A stretch of DNA of 34,454 nucleotides from Candidatus Azambacteria bacterium (lineage in GTDB: Bacteria; Patescibacteriota; Minisyncoccia; GWC2-36-17; M10-OD1-4), in the NCBI GenBank assembly GCA_027048495.1, contig JALTWS010000041.1, positions 1-34,454 on the forward strand, in the 5' to 3' direction. Shown here in pieces: positions 14,296-22,695 of this stretch. Each line of letters starts with the position of its first letter. Position 1 is the stretch's first letter. Position numbers and translations under genes: made by a program. A model generated the notes under the pieces. That model searched no databases and was not told the origin of the DNA. It saw only the letters and a list, made by a program, of their open reading frames with translations.

Positions 14296-15254
14296 TAGAC
14301 AACAATAAATTAAAAATCTGGCTTGTTACTTCTGCGTTCTTTTTGTTTTCTATTATCTTAATAGGCTTATTTAGCTTATGGACATCTCCACAGTTTACTC
14401 CCGGATTTGCTTTGGCATTTTTAGCGGGGCTTTCTATGATCTTTCTGCCTTGTACATTTCCTTTGGTTTTTATTATAGTTCCGCTTGCATTATCAAGAAA
14501 AACAGGTAAAGGGCTTGGTATGGCATTGTTTTTTGGTCTTGGCTTAATACTAACATTTTCAATTTATGGAATGGCTTTGGGCTGGCTGGGAGGCTTTGTT
14601 GAGCTTTACAAGGTGATAAGTTATATGCTTCTTTTGGGAGGAATTGCGGCTATTGTGTTTGGTCTTTCAGAGCTTGGGCTTATAAAATTTAAGCTTCCGT
14701 TTAAGCAAACTATTTTACCTCAGTCTTTGCAAGGAAAAAACGATTATGTCAGAAGTTTCTTTTTGGGATTTTTCCTTGGCAATGCAGGGGTTGGGTGTCC
14801 AAACCCAGCTTTTTATATTCTTTTTGGATATGTTGCAACTTTGGGCATACCAACTGTTGGAGCTTCTTTGGGGGCTATACATGGCATAGGAAGAATGGTT
14901 CCTTTGTTGTTTTTGGTTGTTTTGGCCGTTTTGGGCATAAACGCTATGAATAAGCTAACTGCTTACAAAGAAAAAGTTCAAAGATGGGTTGCGTGGGCAC
15001 TTTTGGGCCTTGGAGCGTTTATTTTAAACTATGGAATATTCGGTATGGCTTGGTTTGAAGATTCTATAATTCACAAATCGTGGAACAAGTTTTTAGAATT
15101 TGTTGTTCCTACTATTGCAGAATCTGGAGCTATTGAGTCTTCTTTGCAAATACCTCCGGGAACGGGAGGTGTTGTGCCTTGGCTTGTTTTTGCCGGGATT
15201 ATAAGCATAGTTGTTTTATGGGACGCATTTAAAAGTAAGAAGAAAATGATATGA
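14292..15254 (+). CDS. CcdA/DsbD-like transmembrane thiol transporter
   Basis: The family carries electrons from cytosolic thioredoxin across the membrane by a thiol pair. The 320-residue protein has about eight hydrophobic helices. The two functional cysteines are in the expected places: Cys54 in FLPCTFP in an early helix and Cys169 in GVGCPNP in the pseudo-symmetric half. It is longer than CcdA (about 240) and has an extra C-terminal outer segment (about 255-290) plus a final helix. Translational coupling to DUF302 on one side and a small membrane protein on the other suggests a working set. It would supply reductant to the outer DsbA-like and cupredoxin proteins. Confidence 0.88.
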   Translation: MIDNNKLKIWLVTSAFFLFSIILIGLFSLWTSPQFTPGFALAFLAGLSMIFLPCTFPLVFIIVPLALSRKTGKGLGMALFFGLGLILTFSIYGMALGWLGGFVELYKVISYMLLLGGIAAIVFGLSELGLIKFKLPFKQTILPQSLQGKNDYVRSFFLGFFLGNAGVGCPNPAFYILFGYVATLGIPTVGASLGAIHGIGRMVPLLFLVVLAVLGINAMNKLTAYKEKVQRWVAWALLGLGAFILNYGIFGMAWFEDSIIHKSWNKFLEFVVPTIAESGAIESSLQIPPGTGGVVPWLVFAGIISIVVLWDAFKSKKKMI

Positions 15255-15445
15255 GATTTTTAATCTATTTTTTGGGTATATTGTTTTTATTTTCAAATAA
15301 TGTTTTAGCTCATGGGATAGAAGAAAATGAAGCTGCAGAAAAGACAACTTCTTGGTTGGATTCTGATTGGATTGGTCCGGTGATCGCTGTTGTTGTTATA
15401 GTAATTGCGGTGTGGATTTCTCGTATTATCAAAAAAAGCAAATAG
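15251..15445 (+). CDS. Small secreted or anchored membrane protein
   Basis: The 64-residue protein has a signal-like helix (3-20, ending VLAHG), a short acidic outer loop with EENEAAEK, and a C-terminal helix (about 41-58) with a basic end. It overlaps the CcdA-like stop by four bases. The function is unknown; it may be an accessory subunit of the CcdA-like protein. Confidence 0.6.
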   Translation: MRFLIYFLGILFLFSNNVLAHGIEENEAAEKTTSWLDSDWIGPVIAVVVIVIAVWISRIIKKSK

Positions 15446-15485
15446 TGATATAATTATTAATAGTAATAAAATAATAAACAAAGCT

Positions 15486-15737
15486 ATGATAAAAGTTACA
15501 CTTATTCGCCCTAATGGATGCCAGCATTGCGTTGCTGTCAAAGAGGTTTTAGAAAAATTAAAGTCTGAATATGACTTGACTGTTGAAGATATTGATATGG
15601 CAACAGAAGAAGGACAGGCGCTTGTTCAAAAGTACGGAATATTGTCCAGTCCTGGGATTTTGATAAACGATGAATTTTTTGCTATGGGCGGGGCAACAGA
15701 AGAGCAATTCAGAGAAAAATTTGAATCTTTAAAATAA
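15486..15737 (+). CDS. Small thioredoxin/glutaredoxin-like CxxC protein
   Basis: The 83-residue protein has a compact thioredoxin fold without a signal peptide, so it is cytosolic. The active site is NGCQHC with Cys12 and Cys15 and the cis-Pro is in SSPGILIN at Pro56. It is a natural electron donor for the CcdA-like protein, whose gene lies just upstream. The frame extends upstream to 15405, but the ATG at 15486 places the first beta strand correctly. CPR genomes often have such minimal redoxins. Confidence 0.85.
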   Translation: MIKVTLIRPNGCQHCVAVKEVLEKLKSEYDLTVEDIDMATEEGQALVQKYGILSSPGILINDEFFAMGGATEEQFREKFESLK

Positions 15738-15752
15738 TTATTAAAAAATAAA

Positions 15753-16043
15753 ATGGTAAAAAATAAAAAACTCTCAAGAATCTGTTGGAGCGTTGGGGTT
15801 TTTGCTGTTGCTTTTTATTTGCTTTCTATTTCGTGGAGACTGTTTTTAGTTTTGCCTGCTCAAAAAGTTTTTCATGTTCAGTTGCTTGAGGTGGTTTTAC
15901 CGGGCTTTGTTTGGATATCTTTTGGTTCGTTTTTGTGGGGAGCTTTTTTAAGCTTTCTTTATGGTTTTGTAGGGGCTAAAATATTTTGTTTTATCTACTC
16001 TTTTTTTGACAAACTTTTTAGCAAGTTTGAATCTAAAAAATAA
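15753..16043 (+). CDS. Two-helix membrane protein, possibly DUF5676-like
   Basis: The 96-residue protein has a helix at about 10-33, a loop with QKVFHVQLLEVVLPGF, and a second helix at about 50-75. The arrangement recalls the DUF5676 family of small membrane proteins, but I am not sure. It ends two bases before the DNA glycosylase gene. Confidence 0.55.
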   Translation: MVKNKKLSRICWSVGVFAVAFYLLSISWRLFLVLPAQKVFHVQLLEVVLPGFVWISFGSFLWGAFLSFLYGFVGAKIFCFIYSFFDKLFSKFESKK

Positions 16044-16045
16044 TT

Positions 16046-16573
16046 ATGCAAAATAAAGTTTTAGACAAAAGCTTTTTTAAAAAAGACGCTTTTTTTGTTG
16101 CTGAAAATTTACTTGGCAAATATCTTGTAAGGAGATATCGTAAAAAAGAAATTGCTTTGAAAATAAATGAAGTTGAAATATACGATGGATTTGAGGATAA
16201 AGCTTCTCATGCAAGCAAAGGAAAGACAAAAAGAAATGCGCCAATGTTTAACGAAGGAGGAGTATTTTATGTATATTTAATATATGGTATGTATGATATG
16301 TTAAATGTTGTTTGTGGAAAAAAAGGACATCCTTCGGCTATTTTAATAAGAGGAGCAGGGAAGTTAAATGGTCCGGGAAAACTTACTAAATTTTTAAAAA
16401 TTAACAGATCATTTAACGGAAAAAAAATAAAGAAAAAAACAAAGCTTTGGATAGAAGATAGGGGAGAAGTTGTCTCCAAAAAAGATATTAAAAAAACACC
16501 GCGCATTGGTGTTGGCTATGCAGGAGAGATCTGGTCAAAAAAGCTTCTCAGGTATGTTTTAGAAAAAGAATAA
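16046..16573 (+). CDS. 3-methyladenine DNA glycosylase (AAG/MPG family)
   Basis: The enzyme removes alkylated and deaminated purines from DNA. The family core is plain: NEVEIYDGFEDKASHA with catalytic Glu44 and the intercalating Tyr46, followed by KRNAPMFNEGGVFYVYLIYGMYDMLNVV. At 175 residues it is a little shorter than usual. RIGVGYAGEIW near the C-terminus also fits. It shares the plus strand with the preceding membrane gene and has a terminator before the tRNA. Confidence 0.93.
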   Translation: MQNKVLDKSFFKKDAFFVAENLLGKYLVRRYRKKEIALKINEVEIYDGFEDKASHASKGKTKRNAPMFNEGGVFYVYLIYGMYDMLNVVCGKKGHPSAILIRGAGKLNGPGKLTKFLKINRSFNGKKIKKKTKLWIEDRGEVVSKKDIKKTPRIGVGYAGEIWSKKLLRYVLEKE

Positions 16574-16615
16574 AAACTCTTTATTTTTTTGAAAAAATAT
16601 GCTACTATTTAAAAC

Positions 16616-16650
16616 AAAGCTTTCAAGAAAGCTTTTTAGTTTTGTTTTTT
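16616..16650 (+). terminator. Terminator between the glycosylase gene and tRNA-Lys
   Basis: AAAGCTTT and AAAGCTTT form an 8-bp stem around CAAG, followed by TTAGTTTTGTTTTTT. Confidence 0.7.
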
Positions 16651-16670
16651 GTTAATATTACAACTTATGC

Positions 16671-16743
16671 GCGCCCATAGCTCAGTTGGTAGAGCAACTG
16701 CCTTTTAAGCAGATGGTCCTAGGTTCGAGTCCTAGTGGGCGCA
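16671..16743 (+). tRNA. tRNA-Lys (anticodon UUU)
   Basis: A complete cloverleaf can be drawn: acceptor GCGCCCA with TGGGCGC, D-arm CTCAGTTGGTAGAG, anticodon loop CTTTTAA with TTT at 16704-16706, and T-arm with GGTTCGAGTCC. The discriminator base is A, and CCA is not encoded. The first anticodon-stem pair is an A-A mismatch. tRNA-Lys is not a MiaA target, so its nearness to miaAB is not functional evidence. Confidence 0.97.
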
Positions 16744-16759
16744 CATACTATATTTCAGG

Positions 16760-16794
16760 ACAAAAAAGACGCTCAGGTAAAGCGTCTTTTTTGT
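16760..16794 (+). terminator. Terminator after tRNA-Lys
   Basis: ACAAAAAAGACGCT and AGCGTCTTTTTTGT form a 14-bp stem around CAGGTAA, with a T-rich tail. Confidence 0.9.
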
Positions 16795-16828
16795 TTTGTT
16801 ATTATTTTGTGTTATTATTATAATTGTT

Positions 16829-17974
16829 ATGAGAAAAGTTTTATTTTTTATTGTAATATTGTCATTATTTTTTGCTGGTTATTATTTTTATAACACCAAA
16901 CAAAAAAGCAGTGTACAAAAAAGCACGGAGGTTTTTGAATTTGACAGCAAAAAAGAAGAAGAGAAAGTTACAAAAGAAAACAACAAAAAAGACGATTTTG
17001 TTTATGAGGTTGTAGCAGAAAATCTTAATATACCTTGGGAATTAGCGTTTTTACCATCGGGGGATATTTTAGTTACAGAAAGGCCAGGAACATTAAGAAA
17101 AATAGGTAATGGAGAAAAAATTAAAATAAAAGGAGTTGTTCATAAAGGAGAAGGGGGGCTTTTGGGTATGGCTTTACATCCGAATTTTTCAGAGAATAAT
17201 TTTATCTATTTTTATTTAACATCAAAAATAGACGGGAAGCTGATAAATAGAGTAGAAAGGTATAAATTAAACGGAAACATTTTAAGCGACAGAAAGGTTA
17301 TTTTAGACAATATTCCCGGAGCGATTTATCATGATGGAGGAAGAATAAAATTTGGTCCTGACGGATATCTTTATATAACTGTTGGAGATGCAAGAATGCC
17401 AAAATCTGCTCAAGATATAAATTCTTTGGCTGGAAAAATATTAAGAATAAAAGATGATGGAGGCGTGCCAGAAGACAATCCCTTTTCAAATTTTGTCTAT
17501 TCTTATGGACATAGAAATCCTCAAGGAATAACTTGGGACGACAAAGGACAGCTTTGGTCAACCGAGCATGGAAGATCGGGGATTTTATCTGGATATGATG
17601 AGTTAAATTTAATTAAAAAAGGCAAAAATTATGGTTGGCCAGATATACAAGGAGATGAAAAAAAGCCGGGTATGGAGGCGCCAATATTGCATTCGGGACC
17701 AGATGTTACTTGGGCTCCTGCATCGGCTGTATTTTTAAATGGATCCATATTTTTTGGCGGGTTAAGAGGGGAGTCTTTGTATGAAGCAAAAATAAAAGAC
17801 AACAAAGTGGTGTATTTTAAGTCGCATTTTAAAGGAAAATTTGGAAGAATAAGAAATGTCTCTTTGGGTCCTGACGGATATTTATATATTACAACATCAA
17901 ACACAGATGGAAGGGGAGATCCCAAAAAAGGAGATGATAAGATTATAAAAATAAATCCAAAAAAGTTATTTTAG
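16829..17974 (+). CDS. PQQ-dependent aldose sugar dehydrogenase-like beta-propeller
   Basis: The soluble glucose/sorbosone dehydrogenase family oxidises sugars with PQQ outside the membrane. A signal-anchor helix spans about 3-21, then a charged linker. The propeller begins at about 59 with VVAENLNIPWELAFLPSGD. Family marks are GEGGLLGMALHP, YHDGGRI with the catalytic His168, SLAGKILRI, YSYGHRNPQG and WSTEHGR. The 381 residues match the family. I chose the ATG at 16829; an upstream frame to 16796 would only add hydrophobic residues. No PQQ biosynthesis gene is in view, so the cofactor would have to come from elsewhere. It converges on miaA with a four-base overlap. Confidence 0.9.
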   Translation: MRKVLFFIVILSLFFAGYYFYNTKQKSSVQKSTEVFEFDSKKEEEKVTKENNKKDDFVYEVVAENLNIPWELAFLPSGDILVTERPGTLRKIGNGEKIKIKGVVHKGEGGLLGMALHPNFSENNFIYFYLTSKIDGKLINRVERYKLNGNILSDRKVILDNIPGAIYHDGGRIKFGPDGYLYITVGDARMPKSAQDINSLAGKILRIKDDGGVPEDNPFSNFVYSYGHRNPQGITWDDKGQLWSTEHGRSGILSGYDELNLIKKGKNYGWPDIQGDEKKPGMEAPILHSGPDVTWAPASAVFLNGSIFFGGLRGESLYEAKIKDNKVVYFKSHFKGKFGRIRNVSLGPDGYLYITTSNTDGRGDPKKGDDKIIKINPKKLF

Positions 17975-18879
17975 TTTTGTTTTAAAAATTCTTTTGTTAA
18001 TTTTTCAGCTTCTTTTTTTGTTGTTATCCAGTTTATTTTTTTGTTTTTTGAAAACCAAGTCATTTGCCTTTTTGCGTATTGGTTTATTTTTGTTGCAAGT
18101 TCTTCTTTCATTTTTTCTTTTGTAATCTTTCCTTTCAGAAAAAGCGCCATATATTTGTATTCAAGCCCTAAAAGCTCCATTTTTTTATAAGATAATCCTT
18201 TTTTATGAAGATTTTCTGCTTCTTTTATCATTCCCATTTTTAATCGCTTCTCCAAGCGGTTTTTTATTTTTTCTTTCAACCTTTCTTTTGGTAAAGTTAT
18301 TCCTATATACAAAACATCATATTTTGGATTTTGTTTTGTTGGTTTTACTTCTCCTAGCTCTTTTGCTATTTCAATTGATCTTATCAGTCTTCTTTTGTTG
18401 TGTTTGTCTATTGTTTTTGCTCTTTTTGGATCCAGTTTTTTTAACATTTCAAAAAGCTCTTTTTCATTTTTATTATCAAGTTTTTTTCGCAAATCCCAGT
18501 TTGCTTTTGTTTTTGGAAACTGTATATTTTTTGCAACAGCATCAATATAAAGTCCAGTTCCTCCACATAAAATCGGAATTTTTTTTCTTTTTAATATTTC
18601 TTCTATTTTTTTGTCTGCCAGTTTTTTAAAAGAAACCACATCAAAAAATTTTTTTGGATTTGCAACATCCAAAAGATGGTGAGGGACGCCTTTCATTTCT
18701 TTTTTGGTTATTTTTCCGGTTCCGATATCAAGTCCTTTGTAAACCTGCCTTGAATCGCATGATATAACCTCTCCTTTGTATTTTTTTGCTAAAAAAACAG
18801 CTAAATCCGATTTTCCTGATGCTGTTGGCCCTACTATTGCTATTATTTTTGGCTTATTATTTCTCCTTTTTGAGCCCAT
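17971..18879 (-). CDS. miaA: tRNA dimethylallyltransferase MiaA
   Basis: MiaA adds a dimethylallyl group to N6 of A37 in tRNAs that read codons beginning with U. The P-loop is GPTASGKS at 17-24, followed by CDSRQVYKGLDIGTGK, HHLLDV, LCGGTGLYI and, at the end, KRQMTWFSKN. The 302 residues are normal. It overlaps the 3' end of miaB by 37 bases on the same strand, so the two are co-transcribed and probably coupled. Confidence 0.96.
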   Translation of the reverse strand: MGSKRRNNKPKIIAIVGPTASGKSDLAVFLAKKYKGEVISCDSRQVYKGLDIGTGKITKKEMKGVPHHLLDVANPKKFFDVVSFKKLADKKIEEILKRKKIPILCGGTGLYIDAVAKNIQFPKTKANWDLRKKLDNKNEKELFEMLKKLDPKRAKTIDKHNKRRLIRSIEIAKELGEVKPTKQNPKYDVLYIGITLPKERLKEKIKNRLEKRLKMGMIKEAENLHKKGLSYKKMELLGLEYKYMALFLKGKITKEKMKEELATKINQYAKRQMTWFSKNKKINWITTKKEAEKLTKEFLKQN

Positions 18880-20198
18880 GCTCCGGTTTGTGTTATTTTT
18901 ACATCAACAAATTCTCCAATTTTTGCTTTTTGTGGATTTTGGATTTCAACCAATTTCATTCCTTCGGTTCTTCCATAGGCTTTTCCTTTTTTCTTCTCAT
19001 CAACAAGCACTCTTAAAATCTTGCCCAAAAGTTGTTTGTTTTTTTTCAATAGTCCTTTTTCTAAAACTTTAGTAAGTTCTTTATGCCTTCTTTCTTTTTC
19101 TTGTTGGGAGACTGTGTCTTTTAAGGCAATAGCAGAAGCAGTATTTGGGCGAGGAGAGTATTTGGCAATAAACGCCATATCAAATCCTATTTTTCTGTAT
19201 AGTTTTTTTGTGTTTTCAAACTGTTTTTTTGTTTCTTGAGGAAATCCGACTATTGTATCTGTTGATATTGCTATGTCTGGTATTTTTTTTCGTATTCTTT
19301 GAACAAGTTGTTCGTAATGAGCAACAGTGTAGGTTCTGTTCATTTTTTTTAAAATTTCATCATCTCCTGCTTGAACAGGTAAATTTATATAGTTAGTTAT
19401 TTTTTTTGAGTTTGCTATGGTGTCTATAAGCTCGTCTGTAAAATCTTTTGGGTGAGGAGAAGTAAATCTTATCCAAAAGTCTCCTTTTATTTTATCTATT
19501 TCTTTTAAAAGATCAGAAAAAGTGCAACAACCTTTTTTGATTATTGGTTTTTCTCCTTTGCGAGTTTTTCCATCCCAGATTGTTTTGTTTGAGTAGTTTT
19601 CTATGCCATAAGAGTTAACATTCTGTCCCAAAAGCCAGATTTCTTTGTAGCCTTTTTTTATTAGTTCTTTTGCTTCTTTTATAATTTCTTTTTTTGGTCT
19701 TGAATATTCTTTTCCTCTTGAGAAAGGAACAATACAATAAGTGCAGAAGTTGTTGCATCCGTAAGATATTGGAATATATGCTCTGAAATTTGACTCATGC
19801 TTTGCTTCAAAGGAAAGATATTCTTTTGGTTTTATTTTTAAAGTTTCTCCCAAAAGAGAAGGTAGGGTATATAAATCTTTTATGTGCAGGAATATGTCAA
19901 CAAAAGGCATTTTTTCTTGAAGATATTCTTTTTTATGATGCATCATACATCCGGTAAGTATCACTTTTAAGTTTTTGTTTTGCTTTTTTATCTTTGTTAT
20001 ATTTTTTGCTTGGCCAAAGACTCTGTCTTCTGCTGATTTTCTAACGGAGCAGGTGTTAAATACCAAAACATCAGCGTTTTTTTCATCTGCTGTTTTTTTA
20101 TATCCGGAAGATTCCAAAACATAAGCTATCCTTTCTGAATCGGATTTATTTGCTTGGCATCCGAAGGTTATTATTTTGTATTTTTTAGTTTTTTTCAT
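18843..20198 (-). CDS. miaB: tRNA-2-methylthio-N6-dimethylallyladenosine synthase MiaB
   Basis: MiaB is a radical-SAM methylthiotransferase that thiomethylates the i6A37 made by MiaA. The N-terminal cluster cysteines are Cys14 (FGCQANKSD), Cys50 (NTCSVR) and Cys84 (TGCMMHH). The radical-SAM cluster is Cys148, Cys152 and Cys155 in YGCNNFCTYC. The C-terminal TRAM domain covers about 375-445. FGCQANKSDSE (rather than the MqnN-type QMN) is within the family's range. MtaB or another MTTase is the main alternative, but the overlap with miaA favours MiaB. Confidence 0.93.
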   Translation of the reverse strand: MKKTKKYKIITFGCQANKSDSERIAYVLESSGYKKTADEKNADVLVFNTCSVRKSAEDRVFGQAKNITKIKKQNKNLKVILTGCMMHHKKEYLQEKMPFVDIFLHIKDLYTLPSLLGETLKIKPKEYLSFEAKHESNFRAYIPISYGCNNFCTYCIVPFSRGKEYSRPKKEIIKEAKELIKKGYKEIWLLGQNVNSYGIENYSNKTIWDGKTRKGEKPIIKKGCCTFSDLLKEIDKIKGDFWIRFTSPHPKDFTDELIDTIANSKKITNYINLPVQAGDDEILKKMNRTYTVAHYEQLVQRIRKKIPDIAISTDTIVGFPQETKKQFENTKKLYRKIGFDMAFIAKYSPRPNTASAIALKDTVSQQEKERRHKELTKVLEKGLLKKNKQLLGKILRVLVDEKKKGKAYGRTEGMKLVEIQNPQKAKIGEFVDVKITQTGAWAQKGEIISQK

Positions 20199-20221
20199 AG
20201 GTATAAAGTATATACCAGAAC

Positions 20222-20270
20222 AAAATAAAAATCCACCCTTAAAATTAAGTCAAGAGTGGATTTTTATTTT
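20222..20270. terminator. Terminator between miaB and the coiled-coil gene
   Basis: Arms AAAAATCCAC and GTGGATTTTT (plus flanking A/T pairing) close a 19-base loop. T-rich tracts follow on both strands; on the minus strand it ends the 20275-22608 gene. Confidence 0.85.
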
Positions 20271-20274
20271 TATT

Positions 20275-22608
20275 TTATCTTTTTAAATCAACAGAAGGCT
20301 TAGGTATTTTACATATTCCTTCGTATGCTATTTTAACCCCATTTTGTTTTGTTGCTACACATGCATTTGGATAGGTTTTGCCGTCAACTCCACATACTGG
20401 TTTGTATTGTTGAGTGCAGAGTACATTGCTTTGTGGTGGAAATGTTTTATTAAATTCTTTTTCTTCTTCCATCATTTCTTCTTCCATCATTTCTTCTTCC
20501 ATCATTTCTTCTTTCATCGTTTTTTCTCTTTCTTCCATCATTTCTCTTTTTTTCTTAAAAGCGTCTCTTATTTCATCTTCTCTTATTATTCTTGGTTTTG
20601 TGCCTTTTTCTGAATTATCTTTTAACTCTCTTCTTAACTCTCTTTTTTCTCCAAGTCTTTTTTCAAACTCTTCGTTTATAACTTTTTTGGGTTTTAAAGA
20701 AGACGGGGTTTTATTTGTCTCTGGTTGTATTTGGGAAGATTTTATTATTCTTATTACATTTCTTGATATTCTTAAAGAAGCATTAGCTTTTCCAAATGCT
20801 TCGCCAAAATCTTCTTCATTAAACGCTTCTTGTGCGTCTTTTAGTTTTTCTGCTGATTCTTTTATCATTCTTTCTATAAGAGTCCTTCTTGCTGTATTTT
20901 CAAATGATTTTGCTGTTCTTTTTGCATCTTCCAAAGAGCTTTTTGCCATTCTTATAGTTCTTTCTGCTCTTTCTCTCATAAAAGAGTCTTTGTTTTTTAT
21001 TTTATTTATAACTTCAGGATCTATTTTTTCAAAAGCTTCTTTTAATTCTTTTTGTCTTTCTATTTTTTCTTTTAATAGCCTTATTCTTTTTGAATCATCT
21101 GACATATCTATTCTATTTTTTATTCTTTCCAATTGGTATTCTCTTAGCTCTTTAAGCCTTTCTCTCTCTTCTTCTGATGCGTCTTCTAATATTTTTTCAA
21201 GGACTCTTATTGTTGTTGGGTCATCACTGGTTATTCTTTTTAATATAGCTTTTTTTTGTTGTGGATCAGAAGTGCTGTTTAACGCTCGTAGTATATTTTC
21301 TCTTGCTTGTCTTTTTGCTTCTCTTATGAAAACTTTGTCTTTTTCTGGAAGTTCCATCTCAAGCTCTTCTAAAGCTTCTAGGGATTCTATGTCTTTTGCT
21401 TTTTTTAGGATAGCAGCTCTTCTTTCAGGATTTTGAATCAATCTTTTAGCATTGTTTTTTGCTATTTTTTTAATTTTTTGAATTTCTTGTGCAGTCTGTT
21501 GGTCTACATTGTTTTCTATTTTCTTTAAGATTTTTAAGTCTTCAACATCTCCATCTTCAAGGTGTTTTAGTATAGCTCTTCTTGCCTGAGGATTTTTTAC
21601 TTGCTTTAGTTCTTTTTCTATTTTTCTGAAGAGTCTATCTTGAGATTTTACCATTATTTCTTTTAAGTATTCTGGGGAGTCATCTTCTAACTCTTCAATT
21701 AAAGCCAACTGTCTTGCTGGGTTTCCTGATATTTTGCTTAAATAATCAACAAACCTTTCTCTATCTTCAGGATTTGCTTTTGACAATCTTTCATTTAATC
21801 TTTTTAATGTATTTTCTCTTGCTCTTTTTATAGCTTCTTTAGCTTCTTCTGGAGCTTTTTGTTCTATCATTTCTAAAACTTCCAAATTTTTAAAATCTTT
21901 AAATTTGCTTCCTTTTTGGTTTTGTAGTATTTTTGCTAGTCTTTTTTCTAGTTTTTGCGGATCATCAACAGTTGTTATTGTTTTTACAAATCTTTCTAAG
22001 GCTTTTTCTCTTCTTTGCTCTATTTTTTCTTTAGCTTCTTCAGGAAGGTTATTTTCCAGTTTTTCTAGAAGCTTTTGATGCTTTATTTCTTTATCAGCAA
22101 GCCTGTCCAATATTTTTTCTATTTTATCTGCTTTTTTTGGGTCGTTTCTTACAGCCTCTATTCTTTTTAGTATCTTTTCTTTTTCTTTTTCATATTTTTC
22201 AAGAGCTCTTTCTACTTTTTTGGGATCTTTTGTTTTTTCTGCCAATTTTTTTAACTCAATAATCCTTTCATCTGCATATCGCAAACCTAGTTCAGCTTTT
22301 TTTACTGGATCAAAAGTTAAAGAATATTTTATAATTCTTCCTATATTTTTAAAAAAATACAGACCGCTGTCAGGAAGTAGGATAGGTTCTTGTATTTGCA
22401 AGTCTTCTGAAGTAACATCTTCATCTTGTTTTACAAGATCATCTGCAGAAATGTCTATTGCTTCAGGCTCTTGAAATGTCCCCAAAGAAGCGTCTGGTAT
22501 TGCGTCTTGTGTTGTTTGCGGGGTAGTTGTTTGAGCAGATGCATAATCAAAAAAAACAAACATGCAAAAAACTAAAACACTAAGAAAAAAAAGCTTATTT
22601 TTTATCAT
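20275..22608 (-). CDS. Large secreted coiled-coil protein with DUF5667-like region and Kazal-like C-terminus
   Basis: The 777-residue protein starts with a signal peptide (about 1-25, ending SAQ). Residues about 76-150 (LLPDSGLYFFKNIGRIIKY onward) look like DUF5667. From there to about 650 it is almost entirely charged helix, rich in Glu, Lys and Arg, with recurring patterns such as DPQ/NPE...LKRI. An MMEEE repeat lies near 705. The end is a Kazal-like domain, with PVCGVDGKTYPNAC in the middle and four cysteines at 731, 739, 750 and 766, which is fewer than the six of the classic inhibitor. Known Kazal domains block serine proteases. The protein is probably exported; its target is unknown. 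It is a single gene with its own terminator. Confidence 0.85.
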   Translation of the reverse strand: MIKNKLFFLSVLVFCMFVFFDYASAQTTTPQTTQDAIPDASLGTFQEPEAIDISADDLVKQDEDVTSEDLQIQEPILLPDSGLYFFKNIGRIIKYSLTFDPVKKAELGLRYADERIIELKKLAEKTKDPKKVERALEKYEKEKEKILKRIEAVRNDPKKADKIEKILDRLADKEIKHQKLLEKLENNLPEEAKEKIEQRREKALERFVKTITTVDDPQKLEKRLAKILQNQKGSKFKDFKNLEVLEMIEQKAPEEAKEAIKRARENTLKRLNERLSKANPEDRERFVDYLSKISGNPARQLALIEELEDDSPEYLKEIMVKSQDRLFRKIEKELKQVKNPQARRAILKHLEDGDVEDLKILKKIENNVDQQTAQEIQKIKKIAKNNAKRLIQNPERRAAILKKAKDIESLEALEELEMELPEKDKVFIREAKRQARENILRALNSTSDPQQKKAILKRITSDDPTTIRVLEKILEDASEEERERLKELREYQLERIKNRIDMSDDSKRIRLLKEKIERQKELKEAFEKIDPEVINKIKNKDSFMRERAERTIRMAKSSLEDAKRTAKSFENTARRTLIERMIKESAEKLKDAQEAFNEEDFGEAFGKANASLRISRNVIRIIKSSQIQPETNKTPSSLKPKKVINEEFEKRLGEKRELRRELKDNSEKGTKPRIIREDEIRDAFKKKREMMEEREKTMKEEMMEEEMMEEEMMEEEKEFNKTFPPQSNVLCTQQYKPVCGVDGKTYPNACVATKQNGVKIAYEGICKIPKPSVDLKR
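20461..20516. repeat. 15-bp tandem repeat coding for MMEEE
   Basis: TTCTTCTTCCATCAT is repeated three times and followed by a partial copy. On the minus strand it encodes Met-Met-Glu-Glu-Glu units, so the number of units could vary in frame by slippage. Confidence 0.85.
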
Positions 22609-22670
22609 ATTTTTGAAATGAATTATTATCCTTTTTATGTATTTATTATATCAAAATAAAAGAATAACAA

Positions 22671-22692
22671 CAAAAATTGTCCACAATTTTTG
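22671..22692. terminator. Possible terminator of the MFS gene
   Basis: CAAAAATTGT and ACAATTTTTG form a 22-bp palindrome with CC at its centre. It lies just 3' of the minus-strand MFS gene. The stem is weak in G and C. Confidence 0.45.
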
Positions 22693-22695
22693 CTT

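Noticed and set aside
16671-16743. tRNA-Lys as a site of element integration
   Set aside because: No integrase gene or duplicated 3' tRNA end is seen nearby, and the genes on both sides are ordinary.
20414-21436. 340-residue plus-strand frame within the coiled-coil gene
   Set aside because: It is antisense to a repetitive Glu/Lys-rich gene and consists of Ser, Phe and Leu runs.
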